A stretch of 42,113 bases of DNA from Lysobacter_K sp038248955 (GTDB taxonomy: Bacteria > Pseudomonadota > Gammaproteobacteria > Xanthomonadales > Xanthomonadaceae), in contig JBBRWW010000007.1 in the NCBI GenBank assembly GCA_038248955.1, forward strand, positions 1-42,113, given 5' to 3'. Position numbers and translations under genes: made by a program. Position 1 is the first letter of the stretch, and the number at the start of each line of letters is the position of its first letter. The notes under the pieces were generated by a model that made no database searches, was not told where the DNA came from, and worked only from the letters and a program-made list of their open reading frames with translations. Of this stretch, positions 31,556 through 40,248 are shown piece by piece.

Positions 31556-31743
31556 AGCAGACGCTTTCTGCGGAAGCAAGTGGGCAAGATAATCTCGACA
31601 ACGCGCACTCCAATTTCGACATCCGCCCGGACGGTCAAAACGGTGGACGCGGGATCACTGTCCCCCGCGAAATGGTATGGCGACAAAATAAAAACGATCA
31701 TCCCCCAGCGACCCGGCCCGTCTTCGACAGATCGGGTTTTTGT
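31556..31743 (+). ncRNA. Candidate small RNA upstream of the histone-like gene
   Basis: This interval of about 190 bases starts just after the TTGACA promoter and ends at a terminator-like hairpin with a T run. It can form GCTTTC/GGAAGC with a 3-base loop at 31563-31577 and CGCGGG/CCCGCG at 31648-31669. A single-stranded A-rich stretch (31684-31696) lies before the terminator. No reading frame in it looks real. It is not recognisably 6S, tmRNA, RNase P or SRP RNA. It might alternatively be the long 5' leader of the H1-like gene. Confidence 0.42.
31711..31743 (+). terminator. Probable intrinsic terminator of the candidate sRNA
   Basis: ACCCG (31711-31715) or CCCG (31717-31720) can pair with CGGG(T) at 31733-31737, with TCT/AGA continuing the stem. 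TTTTTGTTT follows. The stem is interrupted, so strength is uncertain. Confidence 0.5.
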
Positions 31744-31866
31744 TTGCGCTGCGCCAGTGGGGCAAGTCGTGACAAGCGCTTTCGCGCCTCTTTTTCGGCC
31801 CTCCGCGTGCTGTCCGCGACGGGCCATGCCGTATCCGTTTCGACGTGCTTTGCACGCTGACGGTTG

Positions 31867-31886
31867 GCCGCGGGTTCGCCCGCGGC
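31867..31886 (+). other. Stable UUCG-capped hairpin before the histone-like gene
   Basis: GCCGCGGG pairs perfectly with CCCGCGGC around TTCG. It lies 54 bases before the H1-like start codon and has no U-tract, so it is more likely a 5' UTR structure than a terminator. Confidence 0.55.
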
Positions 31887-31940
31887 ACTGTTTGGTACTG
31901 GGCAGTAACCCCCGATACATCACTGACGAGGAGCCATCCC

Positions 31941-32510
31941 ATGGCCGTTAAGAAGACTGCGAAGAAAAAGCCCGCTGCCAAGAAGGCAGTGAAGAAATCC
32001 GCCGCGAAGAAGACCGTGGTGAAGAAGGTCGCCAAGAAGGCAGCCGCCAAGAAGGTCGTGAAGAAGGCAGCGGCCAAGAAGGTCGTGAAGAAGGCCGCGG
32101 CCAAGAAGGTCGTCAAGAAGGCGGCCGCCAAGAAGGCGGTGAAGAAGTCCGCCGTCAAGAAGCCCGCTGCAAAGAAGGCCGCCAAGAAGGCAGTCAAGAA
32201 GTCCGCTGGCAAGAAGGCGGCCAAGAAGGTCGTGAAGAAGGCGGCAACCCGCAAGCCGGCAGCGAAGAAAGTCGCCGCCAAGAAAGCCGTGAAGAAAACC
32301 GCGAAGAAGGCAGTGAAGAAATCCACTGCCCGCAAGCCGGCAGCGAAGAAGGTCGCCAAGAAGGCGGTCGCCAGGAAGCCTGCGGCGAAGAAGGCCGCGG
32401 CGAAGAAGCCGGCGGCGAAGAAGGTTGCCGCCAAGAGGCCTGCGGTCAAGCGGTCGCCCAGGAAAGCCCCGCCGGCGATCATGCCGACGACACCGGCGCC
32501 GATGATCTAA
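31941..32510 (+). CDS. Lys/Ala-rich histone H1-like DNA-binding protein
   Basis: A 189-residue, extremely basic protein built almost entirely from KKAAAKK, KKVVKK and KKSAAKK-like units, with a short Pro-rich end (SPRKAPPAIMPTTPAPMI). It starts MAVKKTAKKKPAAKKAVKKS at 31941 with a GAGGAG ribosome-binding site nine bases before. It resembles eukaryotic H1 C-terminal tails and bacterial AlgP/HctB-like proteins and is expected to bind and compact DNA, or possibly RNA, non-specifically. Length varies between strains in such proteins because of the repeats. An antisense frame here looks hydrophobic (AAFFAAGF...) but is only the complement of the repeats. A very strong terminator follows. Confidence 0.9.
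   Translation: MAVKKTAKKKPAAKKAVKKSAAKKTVVKKVAKKAAAKKVVKKAAAKKVVKKAAAKKVVKKAAAKKAVKKSAVKKPAAKKAAKKAVKKSAGKKAAKKVVKKAATRKPAAKKVAAKKAVKKTAKKAVKKSTARKPAAKKVAKKAVARKPAAKKAAAKKPAAKKVAAKRPAVKRSPRKAPPAIMPTTPAPMI
32040..32147 (+). repeat. Four tandem 27-bp units in the histone-like gene
   Basis: Four consecutive 9-codon units encode AAAKKVVKK three times and AAAKKAVKK once, with nearly identical bases. Weaker related units continue through most of the gene. In-frame slippage would change protein length. Confidence 0.85.
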
Positions 32511-32542
32511 CAAGAAATACCCCGAAAAAAACCGCAATGCCG

Positions 32543-32582
32543 CTCTTCCCCCGCAGCCCAGGCGGGGGGAGAGTTTTTTTTT
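32543..32582 (+). terminator. Strong intrinsic terminator of the histone-like gene
   Basis: CTCTTCCCCCGC (32543-32554) pairs over 12 bp with GCGGGGGGAGAG (32562-32573) around a 7-base loop (one G-T pair), followed by nine Ts. Confidence 0.95.
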
Positions 32583-32869
32583 GCGCGACCATATGGTGGT
32601 GCACGTGGTGTTCGTTGCGCAGGGCAGCAAGCCATGGGAGCACCCCGGTGCTGACGCGCTCTCGGCCTGGCTGCGCACTCCCCGACTGCTCAGGAACGCG
32701 GGCGTGATAGTCGGCCGGTATTTCTGCGGCTCGCAGACGCATATGCCGCGATCGGCGGTTTCCGTGCCCGACCTTCGTGGTACCTGCGTCGAGCCGGTGG
32801 CGCCGGCCCCGCGGCACCAGGCTACGCGTTACCCGCCGAAGGGCCAGGCCGGGCAGCACCCGTCGAACA
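32583..32869. other. Intergenic, nothing recognised
   Basis: About 290 bases between the histone-gene terminator and the serine hydrolase stop. A 102-codon plus-strand frame beginning at 32581 within the terminator's T-run neighbourhood, and minus-strand frames, show no family features. I see no RNA gene. Confidence 0.4.
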
Positions 32870-34270
32870 TCAGCGCGGTGCCGCGCTAGATCTCGTGAGC
32901 GTGCTGCCGGCCGGAACGGGGCCGGCGGGCGTGGCGTCTTCGGCGAACAGCGACGGTTCGTCGAAATCAACATCGATCCAATGCTGGTCGGGCAACCCGA
33001 GCGCGCGATCCAGGATCGTCGGCACCAGGCCGGTGGGCAGCGAACTCTCGCTGTTCCACAGCAGCGCGACACCGAAGTCGCGATCAGGCAGCATCGCGAT
33101 GACGCCGCGATAGCCCTGCACCGCGCCACCATGGAACACGAGCGGGTGGCCGGCGTATTCGTACGCGCGCCAGCCCAGGGCATAGCCGGCCGAGCTCACG
33201 CGTTGGCGGCGCCACGGCGAGCCGCGCGTCTCGCTGGGCGTGTCGACCAGCGACTGGTGGAGCGTCGCCAGCAGCGGCGCCGGCAGCACGTCCGGCCGAT
33301 GGCCGGTGTGGGCGAGCAACCACTGCGCCATGTCGCTGGCGCTGGCATTGACGCCGGCGGCGGGCAGGATCTGGTAGTAGGTCGACTTCGGCGTGACCGA
33401 GGTCCAGCCACCGCGTGCGCGCACGTGTGGCCGCGCCCATCGCGAACTGGCCTGGATGCCTTCGAGGCCGAGGCTGGCGTCGTTCATGCCGAGCGGCTTG
33501 AAGATGCGACGTTGCACTTCCTGGGCGTAGAAGTCGCCGGTGGCGGCGAACACGATGTCGCCGATCAGGCTGAAGGCAATGTTCTGGTAGGCGTAGCAGC
33601 TGCCCGGCGCGCATTGCATCGGCGCGTTGGCGAGCTTCTGCGTGAGCGTGTGGAAGTCGACGTAGGCCTCGAGGTCGCGGTCATACGTATTGCGGGTCAG
33701 GCCGACGCGGTGGCTGAGCAGGTCGGCGACGGTGACTTGCTGCGCGGCGCCAGGATCCTTCAACTGGAACGTGGGCAGGTACTGGGTGAGCTTGCTGTCC
33801 CAGCGCAGCATGCCGTCATTGACGAGCAGTCCGGCCATCGTGCCGGCGAAGCTCTTCGACAGCGATGCGAGCCGGAACACGGTGTGTGCATCGACCGGTT
33901 CGGCCGCCTTGACATCGGTAATGCCATAACCGCGCGCACTGACCACCCGGCCGTTGTGCACGATCGCCATCGCCAGCCCGGGCACGCGCTGCCCGGCGAC
34001 GAGTTGCTGCGCCATCGCCTCGAACTGCCGCACGTTGAAATCCGCGCCCAGTGGCGTGCCGGGCGAAGCCGGTATCGACGCGCCGCCCGCGCTGGCCTGC
34101 GGCTGGCTGCGTTGCGCAGCGGTCGTGGCAGCAGGCGTCGCGGTCGCAGCCGGTGGACCGTCCCACCGCAATGACGTCTGCGCCGCGGATCCCAGCGTCA
34201 TCGGCAACAGCAACGCCAGGCTGCCGAGCCGCCACATGCGGCGCGAGCGCCAGGGGGTTTCGTCTTTCAT
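32870..34270 (-). CDS. Secreted class C beta-lactamase-fold serine hydrolase
   Basis: A 466-residue serine hydrolase of the beta-lactamase/AmpC/EstB family. The start MKDETPWRSRRMWRLGSLAL at 34270 gives a signal sequence (hydrophobic stretch about residues 14-28, cleavage after SAA). A low-complexity Ala/Thr/Pro linker follows before the catalytic domain (about 70 onward). Catalytic features: SxxK in RLASLSKSFAG (Ser136, Lys139), YxN in CYAYQNIAFS, and HGG in VFHGGAVQGYRG, the counterpart of KTG. The domain opening GLAMAIVHNGRVVSARGYG is typical. Many relatives are esterases or D-amino peptidases rather than antibiotic-hydrolysing enzymes. Resistance should not be inferred. It is divergent from lemA. 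Confidence 0.92.
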   Translation of the reverse strand: MKDETPWRSRRMWRLGSLALLLPMTLGSAAQTSLRWDGPPAATATPAATTAAQRSQPQASAGGASIPASPGTPLGADFNVRQFEAMAQQLVAGQRVPGLAMAIVHNGRVVSARGYGITDVKAAEPVDAHTVFRLASLSKSFAGTMAGLLVNDGMLRWDSKLTQYLPTFQLKDPGAAQQVTVADLLSHRVGLTRNTYDRDLEAYVDFHTLTQKLANAPMQCAPGSCYAYQNIAFSLIGDIVFAATGDFYAQEVQRRIFKPLGMNDASLGLEGIQASSRWARPHVRARGGWTSVTPKSTYYQILPAAGVNASASDMAQWLLAHTGHRPDVLPAPLLATLHQSLVDTPSETRGSPWRRQRVSSAGYALGWRAYEYAGHPLVFHGGAVQGYRGVIAMLPDRDFGVALLWNSESSLPTGLVPTILDRALGLPDQHWIDVDFDEPSLFAEDATPAGPVPAGSTLTRSSAAPR

Positions 34271-34341
34271 CGTCCGCAGCGCCTGCGTATGCTGAGTTGC
34301 GCTCAATACTAGCGCCCATGTCAGGGAATGGGGGAACAAAC

Positions 34342-34935
34342 ATGTTCAGCTTTCTTGTTTTGATCGGGTTGGTGATCGTCGTCGCGCTTTGGGGTGTCGG
34401 CATCTACAACGGGCTCGTCACCGCCCGTAACGCGTTCAGGAACGCATTCGCCCAGATCGACGTGCAACTGCAGCGGCGCTTCGATCTCATCCCGAACCTG
34501 ATCGAGACGGCCAAGGGCTACCTCGCGCACGAGCGCGGGACGCTGGAAGCCGTGGTCGCCGCGCGCGGCGCCGCGATGTCGGGACTGTCCGCGGCCAAGG
34601 CCAGTCCGGGCGATCCGGCGGCGATGGAGCAACTGGCCGCCACCCAGGGCCAGCTCAACAACGCGCTGGGACGATTGATGGTCGTGGTCGAGGCCTATCC
34701 CGACCTCAAGGCCAACCAGAACATGATGCAGCTCACCGAGGAGTTGACCAGCACCGAGAACAAGGTCGCGTTCGCGCGGCAGGCATTCAACGATTCGGTG
34801 ATGTCCTACAACAACAAGCGCGAGGTGTTCCCGTCGAGCGTGCTGGCGGGAATGTTCCATTTCACCCCCGCGGCGTTGCTGGCGATCCCGGCCGACAAGC
34901 TGGAAATGCGCGAAGCGCCGAAGGTGCAGTTCTGA
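34342..34935 (+). CDS. LemA family protein
   Basis: A 197-residue membrane-anchored protein with one N-terminal transmembrane segment (FLVLIGLVIVVALWGVGIYN) and the LemA helical domain: NAFAQIDVQLQRRFDLIPNL, ETAKGYLAHERGTLEAVVAA, EAYPDLKANQNMMQLTEEL and ENKVAFARQAFNDSVMSYNN. The start at 34342 is preceded by a GGGGG ribosome-binding site. An in-frame ATG at 34318 would put eight polar residues before the helix. LemA proteins commonly lie next to HtpX-like M48 peptidases, and one follows here after 96 bases. The function is not established. Confidence 0.93.
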   Translation: MFSFLVLIGLVIVVALWGVGIYNGLVTARNAFRNAFAQIDVQLQRRFDLIPNLIETAKGYLAHERGTLEAVVAARGAAMSGLSAAKASPGDPAAMEQLAATQGQLNNALGRLMVVVEAYPDLKANQNMMQLTEELTSTENKVAFARQAFNDSVMSYNNKREVFPSSVLAGMFHFTPAALLAIPADKLEMREAPKVQF

Positions 34936-35031
34936 CCGAGCGAAGCGGCGCCTGGTGCCCGCCCGCATGGCGATGCCATGTCGTGCGGGCGGGCGGTGCC
35001 GATTGTCCATCCGCATCGTCCGGGGATCGCC

Positions 35032-36963
35032 ATGAATTTCTTTGAACACCAGGCGGCGGCGCGTCGCACCTCCGGGCGCCTGATGGTGCTGTTTGCGCTC
35101 GCGGTGCTGGGCATCGTCCTCGCCGTCGACGTGGCGGTGGCGCTGGCGGCCGGGAGCGGCCCGGGCCTGTTGGTGTTTGCGACGCTCGCGACGCTCGCGG
35201 TCATTGCGCTGGGCTCGCTGTTCCGCATCGCCAGCCTGCGCGGCGGCGGCGAGCCGATCGCGCTGCAGATGGGCGGCGTCCCGGTGCCGGAAGAAACCAC
35301 CGACCCGAATCTGCGTCGCCTGCGCAACGTGGTCGAGGAGATCGCGATTGCCTCGGGCGTGCCCGTTCCGAAGATCTACGTGCTCGAGCATGAGGCGGCG
35401 ATCAACGCCTTCGCTGCCGGCTACTCGCCGTCCGACGCGGTCGTGGCGGTGACGCGCGGCGCGATCGAACGGCTCAACCGCGACGAACTGCAGGGCGTGA
35501 TCGCGCATGAATTCAGCCACATCCTCAATGGCGACATGCGGCTCAACATTCGCCTGATCGGCCTGCTGTTCGGGATCATGATGCTGGCGCTGATCGGCCG
35601 GAAGGTGCTGCAGCATGGCCGCTTCGGGGGACGCAGGGATGGGGCCGCCGCGGTGCTGGTGGCCGCCGTCGTGGCGATGCTGATCGGCTACATCGGCCTG
35701 TTCTTCGGTCGCATGATCAAGGCGGGCGTCAGCCGCAGCCGTGAGCGGCTCGCCGATGCGTCGGCGGTGCAGTTCACGCGCCAGACGACCGGCCTGGCCG
35801 GCGCGCTCAAGAAGATCGGCGGCCTGCAGGAAGGCTCGCGCCTCAACGAGCGTGGCGATGCCGAGGAGGTCAGCCACATGCTGTTCGGCGACGGCGTCGG
35901 CTTCAGCAGGATGTTCGGAGGAATGTTGTTCGCAACCCACCCGCCGTTGCTGGAACGCATCCAGGCACTGGAGCCTGCGTTCCGCGCCGACCAGCTTGAC
36001 ACCCTGTCGCGCCGCTGGCTGGCCGAGCCGCCGCGGGGGCTCGATGAGGACGTGCAGTTGGGCCTGGTCGCTGGATCGTCGCCTTCGCTGATGCCCAGCA
36101 CCACCAGCGAGCACGCGCTGACGCCGCCGATGGTCGCCGCCCAGGTGGCGCAACCCGGCGCCGACGACTATCGGCGTGCCGACACGATCGTCGGCAACGT
36201 CCCGGCCCCGTTGCGGGCGCTGGCGGCGCAGCGCGACGCCGTGGTGCCGTTGCTGCTGTCGCTGCTGATGGACAACCACGCCGCGATCGCCGACATCCAG
36301 CAGTTCGAGATCAGCGCGCGGCTCGGCGCGCCTGTCGCGGAACGGGCGCGGATGCTGCGCGACACGCAGGTCGCCGCGCTGCATCCGATGCTGCGGCTGC
36401 CGCTGGCTTCGCTTGCGTTCCCGGTTCTGCGGCTGCGGCCGCGCCCGGAGCTGGACGCGTTCCTCGACGCGGCCACCGCGATGGTGTTGGCCGATGGCAA
36501 CGTGTCGTTGTTCGAGTACTGCCTCAGCCGCCTGCTGTCGGTGCTGGTGCGCGAGTCGCTCGATCCGTCCCGGCATGCGCGCTTCGGGCGTCGCAAGCCG
36601 CAGGACGTCAAGCACGAGATCGCGACGCTGCTGGCGGTGGTGGCGCAGGCCGGGCATGCCGATGCCGCGGCTGCGCAGCGCGCGTACCTCGCCGGACTGC
36701 AACGGGTGTTGCCGCGCGACCACATCGCGTATGCGCCACCCGCCGCCGGGGTGCAGGGGCTCGACGACGGGTGGATGCCGCTGGATGCGCTCGATCCGTT
36801 CGCCAAGCAGGCGCTGGTGGAGGCAATCACCGCGGCGATCAGCCACGATGGCCTCGTCAGCGTGGCGGAGTCGGAATTGCTGCGGACGATCTGCGCGGTG
36901 CTGCATTGCCCGCTGCCGCCGATGCTCGAGGGCGACTCAGCCCACGCGCGCAGCGGCCGGTGA
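35032..36963 (+). CDS. M48-family membrane metallopeptidase with C-terminal TerB-like domain
   Basis: A 643-residue inner-membrane protein. The N-terminal half is HtpX-like: two transmembrane helices (about 18-66), a conserved segment VPKIYVLEHEAAINAFAAGY, zinc motif HEFSH (His159, Glu160, His163), two further helices (about 180-230) and the third ligand in SRERLADASAVQFT. After FATHPPLLERIQALEP the sequence continues with an extra C-terminal region of roughly 300 residues that is helical and ends in a segment like TerB/DnaJ-adjacent domains (PLDALDPFAKQALVEAITAA, ISHDGLVSVAESELLRTIC). HtpX itself is about 290 residues, so this is the long form found next to lemA. It probably degrades misfolded membrane proteins (inference). 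Confidence 0.9.
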   Translation: MNFFEHQAAARRTSGRLMVLFALAVLGIVLAVDVAVALAAGSGPGLLVFATLATLAVIALGSLFRIASLRGGGEPIALQMGGVPVPEETTDPNLRRLRNVVEEIAIASGVPVPKIYVLEHEAAINAFAAGYSPSDAVVAVTRGAIERLNRDELQGVIAHEFSHILNGDMRLNIRLIGLLFGIMMLALIGRKVLQHGRFGGRRDGAAAVLVAAVVAMLIGYIGLFFGRMIKAGVSRSRERLADASAVQFTRQTTGLAGALKKIGGLQEGSRLNERGDAEEVSHMLFGDGVGFSRMFGGMLFATHPPLLERIQALEPAFRADQLDTLSRRWLAEPPRGLDEDVQLGLVAGSSPSLMPSTTSEHALTPPMVAAQVAQPGADDYRRADTIVGNVPAPLRALAAQRDAVVPLLLSLLMDNHAAIADIQQFEISARLGAPVAERARMLRDTQVAALHPMLRLPLASLAFPVLRLRPRPELDAFLDAATAMVLADGNVSLFEYCLSRLLSVLVRESLDPSRHARFGRRKPQDVKHEIATLLAVVAQAGHADAAAAQRAYLAGLQRVLPRDHIAYAPPAAGVQGLDDGWMPLDALDPFAKQALVEAITAAISHDGLVSVAESELLRTICAVLHCPLPPMLEGDSAHARSGR

Positions 36964-37161
36964 TCCGCTCGCCCGGCACAGCATCCGCCGCAATCACCCC
37001 GGTCGCGCTCACCCCGGCCGCAATCAGACACGGGGTTCGCGCGCGACTCGCGACTCGCGCCAACCGGCCAGTCGCGATCCGCCGCTCAACCCGAGCGCCG
37101 GCTTGAGTCCATGGTTGGTCGCGCGGGCGGGGGCGCGAAGCGGGCGGTCCCCGTGGCGCGA

Positions 37162-38760
37162 TCAGTTCCGGCCGCGAATCAGGTCCGCTGCGCGTTCGGC
37201 GATCATGATCGTCGGCGCGTTGGTATTACCGCCGATCAGGGTCGGCATCACCGAGGCGTCGATCACGCGCAGGCCTTCGACGCCGCGCACGCGCAACTGC
37301 GGATCGACCACCGACGCCTCATCGCTGCCCATCCGGCAGGTGCCGACCGGGTGGTAGACGGTCTCGGCCTTGGCACGCACGAACGCCGCCAGTTCGTCGT
37401 CACTGAGGTCGTCGCGCTCGGGGAAGATCGGCGCGCCGCGGAAGGCATCGAACGCCTTCTGCGCCAGCACCTCGCGCGACACCCGCGCGCACTCGACCAT
37501 CATCTTCATGTCGAACCCGTCCGCATCGGTGAGGTAGCGCGCCTCGATCCTCGCCTTGTCCGAGGCGTTGGCGCTGACCAGGCCGATCCGGCCCCGGCTG
37601 CGCGGGCGCAGGAAGCACGCATGCAAGGTGTAGCCATCGCCCTTGAGGCGGTGGCGGCCGTGGTCGTCGAGCATCGCCGGCACGAAATGCATCTGGATGT
37701 CGGCGCGCTCGTCGGGCGCGTGGCGCGAGCGCAGGAATGCACCGGCCTCGGCGATGTTGCTGCTGCCGGCGCCGCTGTGGCCGCGCAGGTAGTAGTCGAA
37801 CGCAATCTTGAGGTCGCTGACGCGGTCGTAGGTGATGGGCTGGGTCGAGTGCCGCAGCGTGCACACGTCGAGGTGGTCCTGCAGGTTCTCGCCCACCTGC
37901 GGCAAGTCTGCGACCACGTCGATGCCGTGCCGGCGCAGCTGCGCGGCCGGACCGATGCCCGACAGCATCAGTAGTTGCGGCGAATTGATGGCGCCGCCGC
38001 TGAGCAGCACCTCGCGCGTGGCGACCTGGTGGTACGCCTTGCCGCGCGCGACATAGACGACGCCGTTCGCGCGTCGGCCAGCACCGGCATGCGCATCGAA
38101 CGTGATGCGGCTGACCTGCGCGCCGGTGATGATGGTCAGGTTGGGACGCTCGCGTGCCGGGTTGAGGTAGGCGACCGCGCTGGAGCAGCGCGCGCCGTCC
38201 TTCTGCGTCACCTGGTACAGACCGAAACCCTGCTGCCGCGGTCCGTTGAAATCGGCATTGCGCGGATAGCCCGCCTGCTGCCCGGCTTCGATGAACGCAT
38301 GCGACAGCGGGTTGCTGTAGCGCAGGTCGGATACATGCAGCGGGCCCTCGCTGCCGTGCAGGTCGTCGGCGCCGCGGTCGTTGTGTTCACTGCGCCGGAA
38401 GTAGCGCAGCGCCGTGTCCCAGCCCCAGCCGTCGGCGCCGTGCGCGGCCCATTCGTCGTAGTCGCCGGGGACGCCGCGGGTGTAGCACATCGCATTGATG
38501 GAGCTCGACCCGCCGAGCACCCTGCCGCGCGGCCACCACAGCGCGCGGTTGTCGAGCTGCGACTCGGGCACGGTGTCGTAGTTCCAGTTGACGCCCTTCT
38601 GGCCGACCAGCTTGGCCAGTCCGGCGGGCATGTGGATGTAGGGGTGCCAGTCGCGCGGACCGGCTTCGAGCAGCAGGACGGTGACGTCCGGGTCTTGCGA
38701 CAGCCGGTTGGCGAGCACGCAGCCGGCCGAACCGGCGCCAATGATGATGTAGTCGAACAA
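37162..38760 (-). CDS. GMC-family FAD oxidoreductase (choline dehydrogenase-like)
   Basis: A 532-residue flavoprotein. It starts at a TTG at 38760 (TTG-TTC-GAC, read MFDYIIIGAGSAGCVLANRL). The frame upstream closes at a TAG with no ATG or GTG between. The FAD dinucleotide fold is GAGSAGCVLANR, with E in LLLEAGP. The GMC signatures are PRGRVLGGSSSINAMCYTRG and GAINSPQLLMLSGIGPA. The catalytic His lies in YHPVGTCRMG, and the C-terminal NTNAPTIMIAERAADLI is typical. Relatives oxidise choline, other alcohols or polyethylene glycol. With no betaine aldehyde dehydrogenase nearby, the substrate is unassigned. No partner gene is visible. Confidence 0.92.
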   Translation of the reverse strand: MFDYIIIGAGSAGCVLANRLSQDPDVTVLLLEAGPRDWHPYIHMPAGLAKLVGQKGVNWNYDTVPESQLDNRALWWPRGRVLGGSSSINAMCYTRGVPGDYDEWAAHGADGWGWDTALRYFRRSEHNDRGADDLHGSEGPLHVSDLRYSNPLSHAFIEAGQQAGYPRNADFNGPRQQGFGLYQVTQKDGARCSSAVAYLNPARERPNLTIITGAQVSRITFDAHAGAGRRANGVVYVARGKAYHQVATREVLLSGGAINSPQLLMLSGIGPAAQLRRHGIDVVADLPQVGENLQDHLDVCTLRHSTQPITYDRVSDLKIAFDYYLRGHSGAGSSNIAEAGAFLRSRHAPDERADIQMHFVPAMLDDHGRHRLKGDGYTLHACFLRPRSRGRIGLVSANASDKARIEARYLTDADGFDMKMMVECARVSREVLAQKAFDAFRGAPIFPERDDLSDDELAAFVRAKAETVYHPVGTCRMGSDEASVVDPQLRVRGVEGLRVIDASVMPTLIGGNTNAPTIMIAERAADLIRGRN

Positions 38761-38889
38761 GGCGATATCCCGGGCGGCGAAGCTTCGACGCTATGACGCG
38801 AGGCTAGAGCAAATGCTCGGCGGCCGGGAACCGCTGGCGGCTGCCGCTGGCATCGGCTACCGTGCCGCCACCTTCCGCGGAACACGACG

Positions 38890-40248
38890 TTGGCCACCAG
38901 CCCGGTCGGATCCCCCCCCACTTCTGCCGTCTCCGCCACCGGCGCCGGCGGCCGCCACGTCCACGCCGGCGAGCGGCGCGCGGTCGCGCTGTCCTTCGTG
39001 TATTTCTTCTGCGTGCTGGCGGCGTACTACGTGATGCGCCCGGTGCGCGAGCAATTGTCCGCGGCGGTCGGCTCGATCCAGCTGCCCTGGTTCTATGGCG
39101 CCACGTTTGTCGCCACCTTGTTGTTGACGCCGGTATTCGCGCTGCTGGTCGCGCGCTATCCGCGCCGCGTGGTGGTGCCGGTCGTCCATGGCTTCTTCAT
39201 CGTCTGCCTGCTGGCGTTCGTGCCGCTGTTCACCCGCTACGGCGTGCTCAGTCCGCGCGCACTGGGGGCGCTGTTCTTCGTCTGGGTCAGCGTGTTCAAC
39301 CTGTTCGTGGTGTCGGTGTTCTGGAGCTTCATGGTCGACATCTGGGACGAGGCGCAGGCGCGGCGCTTGTTCCCGATCATCGCCCTGGGCGGCACCGCCG
39401 GCGCGATCGCTGGGCCCTTGCTGACTCGCGCGCTGGTGTCGGTGGTGGGTGTCGCGCCGTTGCTGGTGGTGTCGGCGGCGCTGCTGGCCGGCGCGGTGGT
39501 GTGCGTGGTGCTGCTTGGCCGGTGGGCGCGCATCCACGGCAGCCGCCGCTTCGATGCTGGGCAGGAGGCTGCGGTCGGCGGTGGCATGTTCGACGGACTC
39601 AAGCAGGTGTTCGGCAATCCGTTCATGCGGACGATGGCCTTGCTGCTGCTGCTGGGCGATGCGATCGGCACGATCAACTACGCGCTGGTGGCCGACTACT
39701 CCGGCGCGACGTTCACCGATGCGGTGTCGCGCACGCGTTTCGCCGCCAACCTCGACCTGGGCACCAACATCCTGCAGGTGTTCGTGCAGCTGACCCTGAC
39801 GCGCTGGTTGCTGGTGCGCCACGGGGCGGCACCGGCGATAGCGCTGTGGGCACTGGTGAGCACGGTGATGATGCTGCTGGTGGTGGTCTCCGACGATCCG
39901 CACGCGCCGGTCATCGGTTCGCTGCCCTGGGTGGCGCTGGCGCTGATCGTCAGTCGCGGGCTCGCTTACGGCGTGCTCGGCCCGGCGCGCGAAAGCCTGT
40001 TCGCACACGTGCCGCGCAGCCTGCGATACAAGGGCAAGAATGCGGTCGATACGGCCGTTTGGCGGTTCGGCGACCTGGTGATTTCGCTGTCGATGAACCT
40101 GCTGCGTGGTGGTGGCATGGTGGTGGCGGGGTTTGCCGGCATTGCGGCGCTGGGAGCGGCCGCGGCGGGCGCGCTGGGTTGGCGCCTGGGCCGGCGCGTC
40201 GAAGGCGCTGGTGCTGCCGTCGTCGCCAAGCGCACGGCGGACTCGTGA
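38890..40248 (+). CDS. Twelve-helix transporter of the MFS / ATP-ADP carrier-like type
   Basis: A 452-residue polytopic inner-membrane protein with 11-12 hydrophobic segments. The N-terminal part (FVYFFCVLAAYYVMRPVREQ, GATFVATLLLTPVFALLVARYPRR) and the middle (VFWSFMVDIWDEAQARRLFPIIALGGTAGAIAGP) resemble the ATP:ADP antiporter-like group of the major facilitator superfamily, which in free-living bacteria has unknown substrates. The start is TTG at 38890, since no ATG or GTG gives the conserved N-terminus. About 35 polar residues precede the first helix. The gene is divergent from the GMC oxidoreductase with 129 bases between. Substrate is not inferable. Confidence 0.83.
   Translation: MATSPVGSPPTSAVSATGAGGRHVHAGERRAVALSFVYFFCVLAAYYVMRPVREQLSAAVGSIQLPWFYGATFVATLLLTPVFALLVARYPRRVVVPVVHGFFIVCLLAFVPLFTRYGVLSPRALGALFFVWVSVFNLFVVSVFWSFMVDIWDEAQARRLFPIIALGGTAGAIAGPLLTRALVSVVGVAPLLVVSAALLAGAVVCVVLLGRWARIHGSRRFDAGQEAAVGGGMFDGLKQVFGNPFMRTMALLLLLGDAIGTINYALVADYSGATFTDAVSRTRFAANLDLGTNILQVFVQLTLTRWLLVRHGAAPAIALWALVSTVMMLLVVVSDDPHAPVIGSLPWVALALIVSRGLAYGVLGPARESLFAHVPRSLRYKGKNAVDTAVWRFGDLVISLSMNLLRGGGMVVAGFAGIAALGAAAAGALGWRLGRRVEGAGAAVVAKRTADS

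Noticed and set aside
31302..31592. 96-codon frame before the H1-like gene (MVPRRWRDRTS...)
   Set aside because: No ribosome-binding site, no domain resemblance, and it overlaps the TTGACA promoter candidate. Competing frames of similar length exist on both strands.
31655..32482. Minus-strand frame encoding a very hydrophobic Ala/Phe-rich protein
   Set aside because: It is the exact complement of the Lys/Ala codon repeats of the histone-like gene (AAG read as CTT, GCC as GGC). It is not a membrane protein gene.
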